A stretch of DNA of 64,000 nt from Tribonema minus (taxonomy: Eukaryota > Sar > Xanthophyceae > Tribonematales > Tribonemataceae): assembly GCA_017506865.1 (NCBI GenBank), contig JAFCMP010000090.1:1054001-1118000 (forward strand), read 5' to 3'. Made by a program: the position numbers and the translations under genes. Of the stretch, positions 28,069 to 37,201 are shown piece after piece; position 1 is the stretch's first letter, and each line of letters opens with the position of its first letter. The notes below the pieces were generated by a model. That model saw nothing but the letters and a program-made list of their open reading frames with translations. It was not told the origin of the DNA and searched no databases.

Positions 28069-30987
28069 ATGAGCCTCAGTGGTGATGGTTACAGGGTGGA
28101 CCATGTAGTGCCTGGGTCGTCAGGTATTTCACAATCCGATGACGATGAAATAGCTGTAGAAGACATTGATCTGAAGTGGAATGTGGGAAGCGATGGTGGT
28201 GAAGCTCCGTGGTCTAGGACCAGCCGCTCTCAATCACAAACGTCCCGTGATACCAACACAACTGCTAACAATGCCGGGCAAAAGATTGCTAGAGATGTGT
28301 TCAAGAGCATGGACCAGACTACACATAGAATGCTGAAAGACATTGATATCATGTTCAAAGCACGAGAGGCATCATTAGAGAATGTGTATCAGCAGGCGCG
28401 ATTTTACAACATAGAACACTTCCTTGCAGTCGAGTTTGATCAGCAGCGTGATGACCTCAACACTGCTTGCATGTCAGCCATCATGACACTCTCGCGCAAA
28501 GACATGACTGCAACAAATGCTGGCAGTCACATTGCCCTGACATGGTATGAGAAGGCGCTCATGAAGTATGAAAACTTCTTCAGGAAAGCACGAGTCATCC
28601 GCGGCGCGTTCCTCCGTACGTTTGAGTTTTTCAAGGTCATAAGCGAAGCGAACCTGTCGCACATACAAGACAAGCATGCGAGGGAGGTGACAATGCTCAA
28701 GGCAGCTCACAGCATGAAAGTTGCCAATGACCCGTCCGAAATCACTTCATCTCACCTGGAGTTTGCGCAGATGAGAGAGAGGCAGGCTCTCGATGTCTCG
28801 CACATGAGGGAAATGAATGAAAACACTGCAGCATGGGAGATGTCGCTGCTTGAGTTTCATCTCAAATGCAACGAGGACATTGCGATGGCAGACATCAATA
28901 TGTGGCGCACACTTCAGCAGAGAAAGGTCAGAGACAGGAATGCATTGACATGCCTGGAAACAAAGCTGCAACAACATGTCAAATCAGAAGAGGATCACTT
29001 GGCCATAGAGCACAAGAGTGCATTAGAAGAAATGGGCAAGAAGCTTGACGCACGCAGCAGGGAAGCAAAAGCTCAAGAGAGAGAGACCTCACGGAAGAAG
29101 CGCCACCAGGACTTCTATGCTCATGGCACCAGCATTGCCAGCGATGCACTCTATAAGCTGACGTTCACTTCTCATGACACGTTTTACGCATCTGACTCTA
29201 ATTTTGACTCGGGTGACTCTGAAGATGATTCATATGACCATGTGCATAGCGACCCATACATTGAGATCGTCATGTTGCGGAGGCAGCAGAGACGACAGCT
29301 GCTTGACAGGAGGTCGACCATGCGCAAATCCCATGATGCTCAACTTCAAGTTCTGCGCAAAGCACAGCACAAGGAGAGAAAGAAGCTCATGGACTCCATG
29401 AGGACAGACATTGATCGCATGCACAGTGTACAAGTTGAAAAGCACGAAGAGCTCAAGCGCAATCGTGAGCGGCTTCAGGCAAAGTTGGGGGAAGTGCACA
29501 AAAGTGCTGCACACGCACTTCGCGATAAGCAGACACGGGAGATGTACAAGCTGCTAGAGGAAGAGAAGCAGAAGACAATCACTGCCAGCATAGTCAGCGA
29601 TGCCAAAGCCCAGGAGGCCATGAGCAATCACGTTTTTCATGAGATGAGAAACGTGCTGTCCTCAATGCTGGCCATTGCTGATACCATGGCTGATGATCCT
29701 TCGATGCAAGACATGGCTCTCCGACAAAGGAGCATGTGCCAGTACGCTGTGGAAACCATGGACACAATGCTCGATGTGACCTTGTACCAAGGAGGAATGT
29801 ACAAAGTACGCAGGTCAGCTATGAAGCTTACGGACCTATTTGACAAGGCTATGATGTTGCAGGGTGACCGAGTAGCACGTGGAGTGGCTCTCAGTAGGGT
29901 CGCACCAGAATTTGCATATGACATAGACGCACATGTGCTGACACAACTCCTGGTCAATCTACTTTCCAACTCTTCTAAAGTCACCAAGACAGGCCACATT
30001 CGCGTAGTGGCGCGTGAGGTGCAACCTGGACAAATAGAGCTCGGTGTGTCTGACACTGGACCAGGAATGGTCGGAGCTGTGAATGCTCTTGCGTTTCCCG
30101 CTGACCCTGATGAATACAAGCGAAGGAGTTGTGGTTATGGCCTCTACCTAGTGAACCTCATTGCAAAATCTATGGAAGCAGACCTGTCGGTGCTCACACC
30201 AGTACCTTCAGACCATTGGACGCGACAAACAACAGATGGAGGGCCAGGTGCTTATGTTTCTCTCAAGTTTGAGTGTGCACGCAGTGCTGAGAGCGAGCCA
30301 ACAGCAGAAGGCGAGGCAGGTGACAAAAAGAGCGCATCAACACTTCACCTCCCCTTGAGGCCTTCAGGACGATGGCGTGTCATAGTTGCAGATGATCAGC
30401 GTCTGGTCAGGGTTTTCTCATTGCAGCTGCTGTCGCGTCTGGTGCAGGCAAACTCAAACCTGTCATTGGAGGTCATCACCGTTCAAAGCTGTGAGGAGGC
30501 TGCTAGGGCGGACAAGCAATTCAAACCAGATCTCATACTCATGGACGCTCATTTCGATCAGACGCTATTACAAACCAGAGACTCCTCTGAGCTTGAACAA
30601 TTTGAGCGTCCTAAGCTCGTGCTAGAAGCAGGCACAGCGGCTGCTGACGCAACTGCGCTTATTCGTAGCTTTACCAAAGATGAACGTTTCGATATGCAGC
30701 CGGGTGACGGCGTAGCACTGGGCACAGAATTTGTGTACAACTATGTTGGAGACGCTATTTGCATACTCGCGACGGGCTCACCTATCAGTGATATAGGAAA
30801 ACGAGCCATAATGATGAAACCGTACACGATGGACGGCTTCTGCAGGGAGATGGAGCGTGCTTACGCTGAGTGCAATCACTTCAGGCAAAGGGTCGAGAAA
30901 GATGAGGAAACTGGCAACATTGTGCTCAAGGGGAGAGGAAGTGCTGTGGTACTGTTTGCATCAGAGCGCGCTGCGTCACCGAGCTGA
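28069..30987 (+). CDS. Hybrid histidine kinase/response regulator, 972 aa
   Basis: I use ATG 28069 rather than the GTG at 28057. Residues about 80-515 are largely coiled coil with no membrane helix, so this is a soluble sensor. A dimerisation/phospho-acceptor helix has HEMRN with the phosphorylated histidine at about 524. The ATPase domain shows the N box (LLVNLLSNSS, about 628), DTGPGM (about 663) and GYGLYLV. The C-terminal receiver starts RVIVADDQRLV (about 770), has the acceptor aspartate in LMDAHF (about 825) and the KPY motif at about 918. About 40 extra residues lie between these last two. Hybrid kinases are known in phaeoviruses; the signal sensed is unknown. Confidence 0.93.
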   Translation: MSLSGDGYRVDHVVPGSSGISQSDDDEIAVEDIDLKWNVGSDGGEAPWSRTSRSQSQTSRDTNTTANNAGQKIARDVFKSMDQTTHRMLKDIDIMFKAREASLENVYQQARFYNIEHFLAVEFDQQRDDLNTACMSAIMTLSRKDMTATNAGSHIALTWYEKALMKYENFFRKARVIRGAFLRTFEFFKVISEANLSHIQDKHAREVTMLKAAHSMKVANDPSEITSSHLEFAQMRERQALDVSHMREMNENTAAWEMSLLEFHLKCNEDIAMADINMWRTLQQRKVRDRNALTCLETKLQQHVKSEEDHLAIEHKSALEEMGKKLDARSREAKAQERETSRKKRHQDFYAHGTSIASDALYKLTFTSHDTFYASDSNFDSGDSEDDSYDHVHSDPYIEIVMLRRQQRRQLLDRRSTMRKSHDAQLQVLRKAQHKERKKLMDSMRTDIDRMHSVQVEKHEELKRNRERLQAKLGEVHKSAAHALRDKQTREMYKLLEEEKQKTITASIVSDAKAQEAMSNHVFHEMRNVLSSMLAIADTMADDPSMQDMALRQRSMCQYAVETMDTMLDVTLYQGGMYKVRRSAMKLTDLFDKAMMLQGDRVARGVALSRVAPEFAYDIDAHVLTQLLVNLLSNSSKVTKTGHIRVVAREVQPGQIELGVSDTGPGMVGAVNALAFPADPDEYKRRSCGYGLYLVNLIAKSMEADLSVLTPVPSDHWTRQTTDGGPGAYVSLKFECARSAESEPTAEGEAGDKKSASTLHLPLRPSGRWRVIVADDQRLVRVFSLQLLSRLVQANSNLSLEVITVQSCEEAARADKQFKPDLILMDAHFDQTLLQTRDSSELEQFERPKLVLEAGTAAADATALIRSFTKDERFDMQPGDGVALGTEFVYNYVGDAICILATGSPISDIGKRAIMMKPYTMDGFCREMERAYAECNHFRQRVEKDEETGNIVLKGRGSAVVLFASERAASPS

Positions 30988-31009
30988 ACGCTGCGGCTCA
31001 TAGAATGGA

Positions 31010-31759
31010 AATGCGCCGCAATTCGAAGCAATGTGATGCAATGCGATGCAACGCCTGGCTCTATTGTTTGTATCGAATGAAGACACGCATGGCACAAACT
31101 TTCTCAAATTAGGCATATGCATATGCAGAAGTGCATGCAACAGTGTGGGACGGCAGCATGCAGGAGGAGGAGGAGGTGGATGTGCACACAACAGCGTGCC
31201 CGACATATAACAGTGTGCTTTAATAATGACACTTGCACTTGCACTACATTGATGACACTGACACTCCGTTTTAATACTGACACTTGCACTACAGCGCTTA
31301 TACTCACACTTATACTCACACTTACACTGACACTCGCACTGACACTCGCGCTGACACTAGAAACTCACACTGACACTCGACACTCGACACTCACACTTGC
31401 ACGCTCACTCAACACAATCGACACTTGCACTTATACTCACTTGACACTTGCACTTATACTCACTTGCACTCACACTCAACACTTGCACTTATACTCACAC
31501 TAAAACACTAATACTTGAGCAGTATCAAACTGACATCTGCACTATGTCGAAAGCAGGTATTGGAAAGGGCAACGCACTTGCATGTACGCGATATGAGCTA
31601 CAACACCTCGCATCGAAAGCAGGTAACAGAAAGGAGCAAAAAGAAGCAACATGGACGAGACACATAATTGTATTTACATCACACACTGCACGCATCCCAC
31701 CCTGCACACATCCCCACCCCCACCCCCATACCATGGCAGTGTTCCTGTATGACCTGCTC
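31010..31759. repeat. Short tandem CACT-type repeats (31200-31510) in intergenic region
   Basis: From 31200 to 31510 the sequence is a run of imperfect 6- and 12-bp units such as GACACTCGCACT and ACACTTGCACTTATACTC. A C-rich ACCCCCACCCCC patch lies at 31706. Open frames across it are repeat artefacts. The stretch ends at the 3' end of the minus-strand gene at 31760. Part of that flank (from about 31700) is also found downstream of the paralogue at 34336. Confidence 0.8.
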
Positions 31760-33301
31760 TCACATGCCGGCAGCGAGAAACTCGCCTATCTTAGCTATGT
31801 CGTGATAATGCAAAGGCAACTTGTGTATGCGATCACGCCCCCACGCTGTGATTGGCTCACAGCAACTGGCGCTGCACGCTTGCAAGTACCTGAAGGTGAA
31901 CTCAATGTCCCACGCCAGTTCTCTCATGAACTCGGGTGATTTGCGAGCCATAGTGTCTGCCATGATGCGGTGAAAAGCTGAGACCCAGCCCCCGTGCCGA
32001 GTCACACGTAGCCTGATGTGGGAGTCGTCCTCAGCAGGAAAGATCTCTCTCATGTAAGCCAAGTCTGCCACCCTCTGTGCGCTAAGCGAGATAACGTTGC
32101 TCACCTTCGCCACATCCCTCGTCGCCGCTGGATATGTCATGAGGGCCTCCAGCAGCTCATGCGATTCATCGCTGTCTGCAAAACCCGGCAGCACATGTCG
32201 CCACACGTTTGCAGGGATGGTGTCCTTGCATGCAACAAGTCGTGCCCTTGTCTCGGCAGACCACATCTTTGAAATGGCTAGGTTCACCATCACCGACATG
32301 CTGAAGTGCTCACTGCCCGGAGGACGCACGGTGAGCATTGCGTGGAGGTTGTACACATGCTCAGCACTCAGCACTGGTGTGAAGGTCCTTTTGTACTTCT
32401 TCAAGTGCTCGGATATGTCAGGATGCTCCACTAAAGCATCTAGGGTGCTGCGCACCTGAGTTGCTGGCACGTTGCCAAAGATCGCACATGACCAAGGCCA
32501 GTATCCTGGCGGCACCCTGTTGCAGTATTCCAGATATATCTCCGCGTACCCGATCGCCAAGAGCACGTCATCGTCGACTACGTGAGTGATGCACGCAGGG
32601 AATTTGAAGTATAGCGCCTCACTCCACGTGCTGATGTCGGGAAAGGCGGCGATGAACTGGTTCTGCTTGGCTACGCGAGCCTCATGACCGGCTGCGTAAG
32701 CGGCATTCTGGTCAATGCGGTTCTGCAAGATGCTCTCACGGTGCTCCTTGTGTAGGTTGTATGCCTCCATCTCAAATTGACAGCGGTAGGCTTCGATTTC
32801 GTCCTTGAACATGGTTTCAAAGTGCGCCAGCGTATGCTTCTCCTGAATGGCGCGATGAGGTCTGGCGATGACATGGCCCTGGTACATCTTCCCCACCTTT
32901 ACCCGTACGAAGTCAATGGGTATGTACTTGCACTTGCGCATGTCCTGCAGAAGAGGCTGTAAGCACGTGGGGTGAGCTGGTATGAGCCACGGCCAGTGCA
33001 GGCGACCCTGCCACGGCCCACCGCAAAGTACGCAGGTACGGTGCACCATGGCGTGGACGTGGATGGGCATGACGTCGTCAGACTGCTCAAAATCCCTGTA
33101 TTGTATGCGCAGCATGTGAGGCTTGAGAGCTGCTCGGGGGAACCTGGCCATTTTCTTGTAGCAGTCTGTGAATGCGGTTCGACCGCAGTGTGCCCATACC
33201 TTGAGCCCTGGCACGTCAACAAAGTCGTGTATGTGGTGGATCACGCCATCGGACAGGGCCGGAACTGCATCCCACTTGGTGCACTTGGTACGCTTGCGCA
33301 T
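31760..33301 (-). CDS. F-box-like/CCHC zinc protein, paralogue 1 (513 aa)
   Basis: Residues about 12-50 are an F-box-like helix pair (VIHHIHDFVDVPGL...AHCG). Residues C90, C93, H110 and C113 form a C-x2-C-x16-H-x2-C putative zinc site in a well-conserved block (CGGPWQGRLHWPWLIPAHP). A charged helical stretch at about 155-210 follows, then an all-helical C-terminal half. The protein is clearly related along its whole length to the product of 34336-35856, and in its N-terminal half to 53914-55356. F-box proteins recruit substrates to host SCF ubiquitin ligases; this assignment is by pattern only. It is one of a lineage-specific family with three members here. Confidence 0.8.
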   Translation of the reverse strand: MRKRTKCTKWDAVPALSDGVIHHIHDFVDVPGLKVWAHCGRTAFTDCYKKMARFPRAALKPHMLRIQYRDFEQSDDVMPIHVHAMVHRTCVLCGGPWQGRLHWPWLIPAHPTCLQPLLQDMRKCKYIPIDFVRVKVGKMYQGHVIARPHRAIQEKHTLAHFETMFKDEIEAYRCQFEMEAYNLHKEHRESILQNRIDQNAAYAAGHEARVAKQNQFIAAFPDISTWSEALYFKFPACITHVVDDDVLLAIGYAEIYLEYCNRVPPGYWPWSCAIFGNVPATQVRSTLDALVEHPDISEHLKKYKRTFTPVLSAEHVYNLHAMLTVRPPGSEHFSMSVMVNLAISKMWSAETRARLVACKDTIPANVWRHVLPGFADSDESHELLEALMTYPAATRDVAKVSNVISLSAQRVADLAYMREIFPAEDDSHIRLRVTRHGGWVSAFHRIMADTMARKSPEFMRELAWDIEFTFRYLQACSASCCEPITAWGRDRIHKLPLHYHDIAKIGEFLAAGM

Positions 33302-33535
33302 GGCCGCAGGATTGGGTTGTGATGTGTGTGGCAGTGTGTGCAGCTGGGCTGAGATTCACATTTAAATACTCAGCTTCGAATCCATTTAAATTATTCACAA
33401 ATCTCAATTCTTGGCAAGTATTGACGCCTATTTTCCACAAGTATTTACACCAATCCTGGTGATAGGCGCTGATAGCAGCCGGTGCCATAGTGAGCAGTCT
33501 ACCCTTCTCATATAAATGTTGTCAAAGTGAGAGAC

Positions 33536-33982
33536 ATGAGGGTCATCGCATATCTTCTCATTGCGGATCTCGCGCGGGGCCTGACGGACAGCGCCATGTG
33601 CAGAGCGCTGTGTGAGCGCGACAGCCGCGTGCCGCGATTTCGTACTCTAGGACGAAAGCACGGGCTCGAGTTTGTGTGTGAGACGGTCAAGCCGTCCGTA
33701 GAAGTCGACGCCTTCGTACACGCCGCTTTCGTCATGCCGGATGCAGTGGTAGTGACTGCTGAGCAACGAGCGCGAGTGCACGCAGACGCATTGAACATCT
33801 CTAACTTTTTCTTGATAGAATTCATTGACCACCTAAAATGCGCAATACTGTGGTGCAGCCTGTCCAACCGGTGCACGACGCGACCTTTCACACCCGAGCT
33901 GGAACTGAATGACTACGTTCAGCTCGAGAGCAGAATCGACGGCACATTCATTGACATGAGACACCCTTCAGCTGCCACCTGA
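33536..33982 (+). CDS. Hypothetical protein, 148 aa
   Basis: ATG at 33536, a short distance after a spacer with AAATCTCAATTC words. It lies between the two F-box-like paralogues, on the opposite strand. The first 15 residues are hydrophobic (MRVIAYLLIADLARG) but too short and charged for a clear signal peptide. The rest is soluble, and I recognise no family. It may have been carried along in the duplication or inserted afterwards. Confidence 0.65.
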   Translation: MRVIAYLLIADLARGLTDSAMCRALCERDSRVPRFRTLGRKHGLEFVCETVKPSVEVDAFVHAAFVMPDAVVVTAEQRARVHADALNISNFFLIEFIDHLKCAILWCSLSNRCTTRPFTPELELNDYVQLESRIDGTFIDMRHPSAAT

Positions 33983-34335
33983 TTTTGTCGCCTCGTCCGA
34001 CAGCTTCGGCTGGCGTTAACACTGACTCACTTCAGCAGGGCAACTTTGTCTGTCACAAAAAACACTTGGCACAAGAAGCACATATAGATACTGAAATTGC
34101 ATTGTACGATACTTATGGCACAATTCGAACAACATGGCAATTTTCCCTAGCTCACTTCTACAAATGACTAGACGCTGCACACAACATCATCCACACAACT
34201 GTCAAGCAGAACGGAACAAACATGAAGCACATCATGAAGGCACTAGTTGAGTACATGGTGATTTCTTATATACAACACACTGCACACATCACACTCCACC
34301 TCCATACAATGGCAACATTCATGCCTGCACTGGTC
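33983..34335. other. Intergenic, no supported gene
   Basis: Short open frames only (up to 97 codons, antisense continuation of the paralogue's 3' flank). Positions 34290-34335 repeat the 3' flank seen at 31700-31759, marking the edge of the duplicated block. Confidence 0.45.
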
Positions 34336-35856
34336 TCAAATGCCTGCGGCAAGAAACTCGCCTATCTTTGCGATGCCGTGATAGCACAGAGGCAAATCAT
34401 GAATGCGATCGCGCCCCCACGCCGTGATTGGCTCGCAACAACTCACTCGGCACGCATTTGTATACTTGGTCATGAACTGTGTGTCCCCTGCCAACTCGCG
34501 CATGAACTCAGTTGATTTGCGAGCCACACAGTCTTCCATGATGCAGCGGAAGCGATTTGTGTAGCACGCGTATTGAGACGCATTGAGCCTCACACGCGAA
34601 TCGTCTTCAGCAGGGAAGATCTGTCTCATGTAGGCCAAATCTGTCACTCGCGCCAGGCAAAGCCGGCCGATATCGTCAGACTTCGCCAAGTCCCTCACCA
34701 CCTCAGGATGTGCCACGAGGGCGTCAAGCAGCACATTCAAGTCATCGCTCTGAGTAGGCGCGCCCAGCACAGCTCGCCACACCTTTTTAGGAAAGGTGTC
34801 CTTGAGTGCAACTATCTTTACCCTCGTCTCAGCTGACCAAGCATTTGCAGTGGCTACGTCCGCCGTCTTGCACCCAATAGCAGGAAGCACAGTGAGCATT
34901 GCCTGAAAGTTGTACACATGCTCAGCTGTCAGCATGTTTGCGTAGCTACGGTACCTGCGCAATTGCTCGGCTGCATCAGGATGCTGAATTACTGCATCCA
35001 TGGTGGCGCGCACCTGAACAGCCGGGGCGTTTTCCTGCATCACGCACCACCACGGCCAGTATTCGTCCACACCGGCCTCTGTATACTCCCGATATATCTC
35101 AGCGTACTCTATCGCCAGGGCCACATCAGACTCTACCACGCTGGTGATGCAGGAAGGGAACGTCACCTCGCTCCACTTACTTGTGCCGGGAAAGGCGGCG
35201 ACGAACTGCTTCTGATTGGCTATGCGGGCCTCTCTGCCAGCTGCGTAGGCAGCAGAGCGGTCATTGCGATCCCGCACGACGCTATCACGGTATTCCTTGT
35301 GTAGGTTGTATGCCTGCATCTCAAACTCACGGCGGTGAGCTTCGATTTCGCACTTGAATTTGTCCTCAAAGTACGACAGCGTATGCTTCTCCTGAATTGC
35401 ACGATGAGGTCTGGCTACGGCGTGGTCACCGTGCATCATCAGGTTCTGGCGCACGAACTCGATCGGTATGTACTTGACCTTGCTCATGTCTACCAGCAGA
35501 GGGTCAAAGCACGAAGGGTGAGCCGGTATCAGCCACGGCCAATGCAGACGACCCTGCCAGGGGCCGCCGCAGATCGCGCAGATGCGGTGCACCATGGCGT
35601 GTACGTGGATAGGCATGACGTCGGCACTGGCACCGTCAGGAAGGCCCCGGCACTGGATGTGGACAATGTGGTTCCTGAGAGCCTCTGTAGGAAACTTGGC
35701 CATCTTCTTGTAGCAGTCAGAGAATGCGGACCGCCCGCAGTGCGCCCATCTTTTGAGGCCAGGCACGTCCACAAAGTCGTGTATGTGCTTGACCACGCCG
35801 TCAGACAGGGGTGGGACCGCATCCCACTTGGTGTGCTTGGTACGCTTGCTACGCAT
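34336..35856 (-). CDS. F-box-like/CCHC zinc protein, paralogue 2 (506 aa)
   Basis: ATG at 35854-35856, chosen because it aligns with the start of paralogue 1; the frame is open for another 61 codons upstream. It has the same layout: basic start, F-box-like helices, a C-x2-C...H-x2-C site in a CGGPWQGRLHWPWLIPAHP block, charged helical segment, helical C-terminus. The C-terminal residues (PITAWGRDRIH, then AKIGEFLAAGI) are nearly identical between the two paralogues while the middle has diverged, which argues for purifying selection at both ends. Its promoter side has AT-rich sequence with GATTCG/CGAATC words. Confidence 0.8.
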   Translation of the reverse strand: MRSKRTKHTKWDAVPPLSDGVVKHIHDFVDVPGLKRWAHCGRSAFSDCYKKMAKFPTEALRNHIVHIQCRGLPDGASADVMPIHVHAMVHRICAICGGPWQGRLHWPWLIPAHPSCFDPLLVDMSKVKYIPIEFVRQNLMMHGDHAVARPHRAIQEKHTLSYFEDKFKCEIEAHRREFEMQAYNLHKEYRDSVVRDRNDRSAAYAAGREARIANQKQFVAAFPGTSKWSEVTFPSCITSVVESDVALAIEYAEIYREYTEAGVDEYWPWWCVMQENAPAVQVRATMDAVIQHPDAAEQLRRYRSYANMLTAEHVYNFQAMLTVLPAIGCKTADVATANAWSAETRVKIVALKDTFPKKVWRAVLGAPTQSDDLNVLLDALVAHPEVVRDLAKSDDIGRLCLARVTDLAYMRQIFPAEDDSRVRLNASQYACYTNRFRCIMEDCVARKSTEFMRELAGDTQFMTKYTNACRVSCCEPITAWGRDRIHDLPLCYHGIAKIGEFLAAGI

Positions 35857-36079
35857 GGCTCGGAGAAATGGGTTGTGATGTGTGTGGCAGAGTGTGCAGC
35901 TGGGTTGATATTCGATCTTGAATCTCCATTTAAATATTGTTGCGCGAATCTCTGTCCGAATCCCATGATTGAGTTGAGCTAAAATATATGTGCCGAATCT
36001 ACTACTCACGAATCCTGCTTCGAAAGCAGCATCCCTCACAACCTCTCAGTCACAGCCGTGCCACACCACAGAAAAAAAA

Positions 36080-36883
36080 ATGGCACCTTTCATCACCATC
36101 GGTTCTGCCCGTGTACGCAAGTGCCCTGACATATCGAAGAGCATCATGGCCAATCCCCTGCTCGCTGCAGAGTACGATGCCGCTCTCAACGGCGGGATAG
36201 AGGGCGAGTTCATTTACAAGAGCTGCTCAGTTCTCCTAAACTGGAGGCACACCTGTGTGGACGGCAGTGAAAACACCTGGGCGGCAGCGCCTGCTGATAG
36301 GTCAAAGGGACGCAACTGTCGCAACTGCTACAGGCTCAACAATATACAAGACAATTTCCTCACCCTGAATGGAGAAAGGGCAACGATATGTCGCAACCCT
36401 GAGGATTCCATCATGGCCGACGACACCCTCGCCGCCGAGTACAAACCAGAGCTCAATGGCGGCATCAACGGCAACCTCATCCTCAAGGGATGCGGCATAA
36501 GGGTCCAGTGGCAGCACAAATGCACGGATGGTGTCGACCACGTGTGGTCTGCTACGCCGAAGGGCAGAACACAAGGACGTGGCTGCTCGCGCTGTGATGA
36601 TCTGCGCTACATCTTCATCAATGCTGACACTAGAATCCGTATTTGCGAAGACCCTGCCAACTCAATCATGGCAGACCCGGTGCTAGCCGCACAATACTTC
36701 CCAGAACTCAACAATGGCATAGATGGCGTTCGCATATTCAGCCAATGTAATGCTCCAGTCATCTGGAGGCACCAGTGCTCTCATGGCTGCGGAGAAACTC
36801 ACACGTGGTCTGCCACAGTGTCCAACAGGACAGTGTTTGGTAGGGGGTGCCCTCACTGTGTCTCATGTCAGTGCCTAGTGTAA
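36080..36883 (+). CDS. Triple treble-clef zinc protein (DUF4379-like), 267 aa
   Basis: Start at ATG 36080 after an A-run. Three repeats of about 75-85 residues each contain a segment like SIMADxxLAAEYxPELNGGI, a central W-x-H-x-C (RHTCVDG, QHKCTDG, RHQCSHG) and a closing RGCxxC. This is the pattern of the 'probable zinc-ribbon' DUF4379 family, common in giant viruses and often fused to restriction-like nucleases. Here no nuclease follows, so it is a stand-alone zinc array. It probably binds nucleic acid. Each repeat keeps its cysteines and histidine. Confidence 0.82.
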   Translation: MAPFITIGSARVRKCPDISKSIMANPLLAAEYDAALNGGIEGEFIYKSCSVLLNWRHTCVDGSENTWAAAPADRSKGRNCRNCYRLNNIQDNFLTLNGERATICRNPEDSIMADDTLAAEYKPELNGGINGNLILKGCGIRVQWQHKCTDGVDHVWSATPKGRTQGRGCSRCDDLRYIFINADTRIRICEDPANSIMADPVLAAQYFPELNNGIDGVRIFSQCNAPVIWRHQCSHGCGETHTWSATVSNRTVFGRGCPHCVSCQCLV

Positions 36884-37046
36884 ATGAACACCTATGGCTG
36901 AGCATTAATTGCCTCTCTTGATGTCTGCTTGCTGATGATGGGTGACATGCCGAATTGCAAGCATACCAGCAAGATGTAAATACTTTGTGGAGAACAGAAA
37001 CATTGTATTCACACACACTCCAAGGGTACCCAACACATTTCCCTTT

Positions 37047-37190
37047 TTACTTGCTGAACTCCCACAGATGCCCCCTCTCTTGCAGGCCGCCATCAATCGC
37101 CTTGTACAAGGTTGAATAAGATATCCGATCCTTGGTCATCACTTCCGACAAAGAGCTATATGTTGCAACTCCTAACAGCCATGGTGTGAT
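37047..37190 (-). pseudogene. Fragment of a BRO-protein C-terminal NUMOD-like repeat
   Basis: Just beyond the stop of the BRO-N gene at 37202, the minus strand encodes about 45 residues (through YSSLSEV, ISYSTLYKAIDGG and HLWEF) that look like the C-terminal DNA-binding repeat of the same protein family. There is an internal ATG at 37137-37139 and a stop at 37047. It is out of register with the upstream gene. I read it as a leftover of a longer or duplicated ancestor. Confidence 0.4.
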
Positions 37191-37201
37191 CTTTCCGGTG
37201 A

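Noticed and set aside
31117-31503. 128-codon Thr/Leu-rich frame (TLTLTLAL).
   Set aside because: Artefact of the CACT-type tandem repeats.
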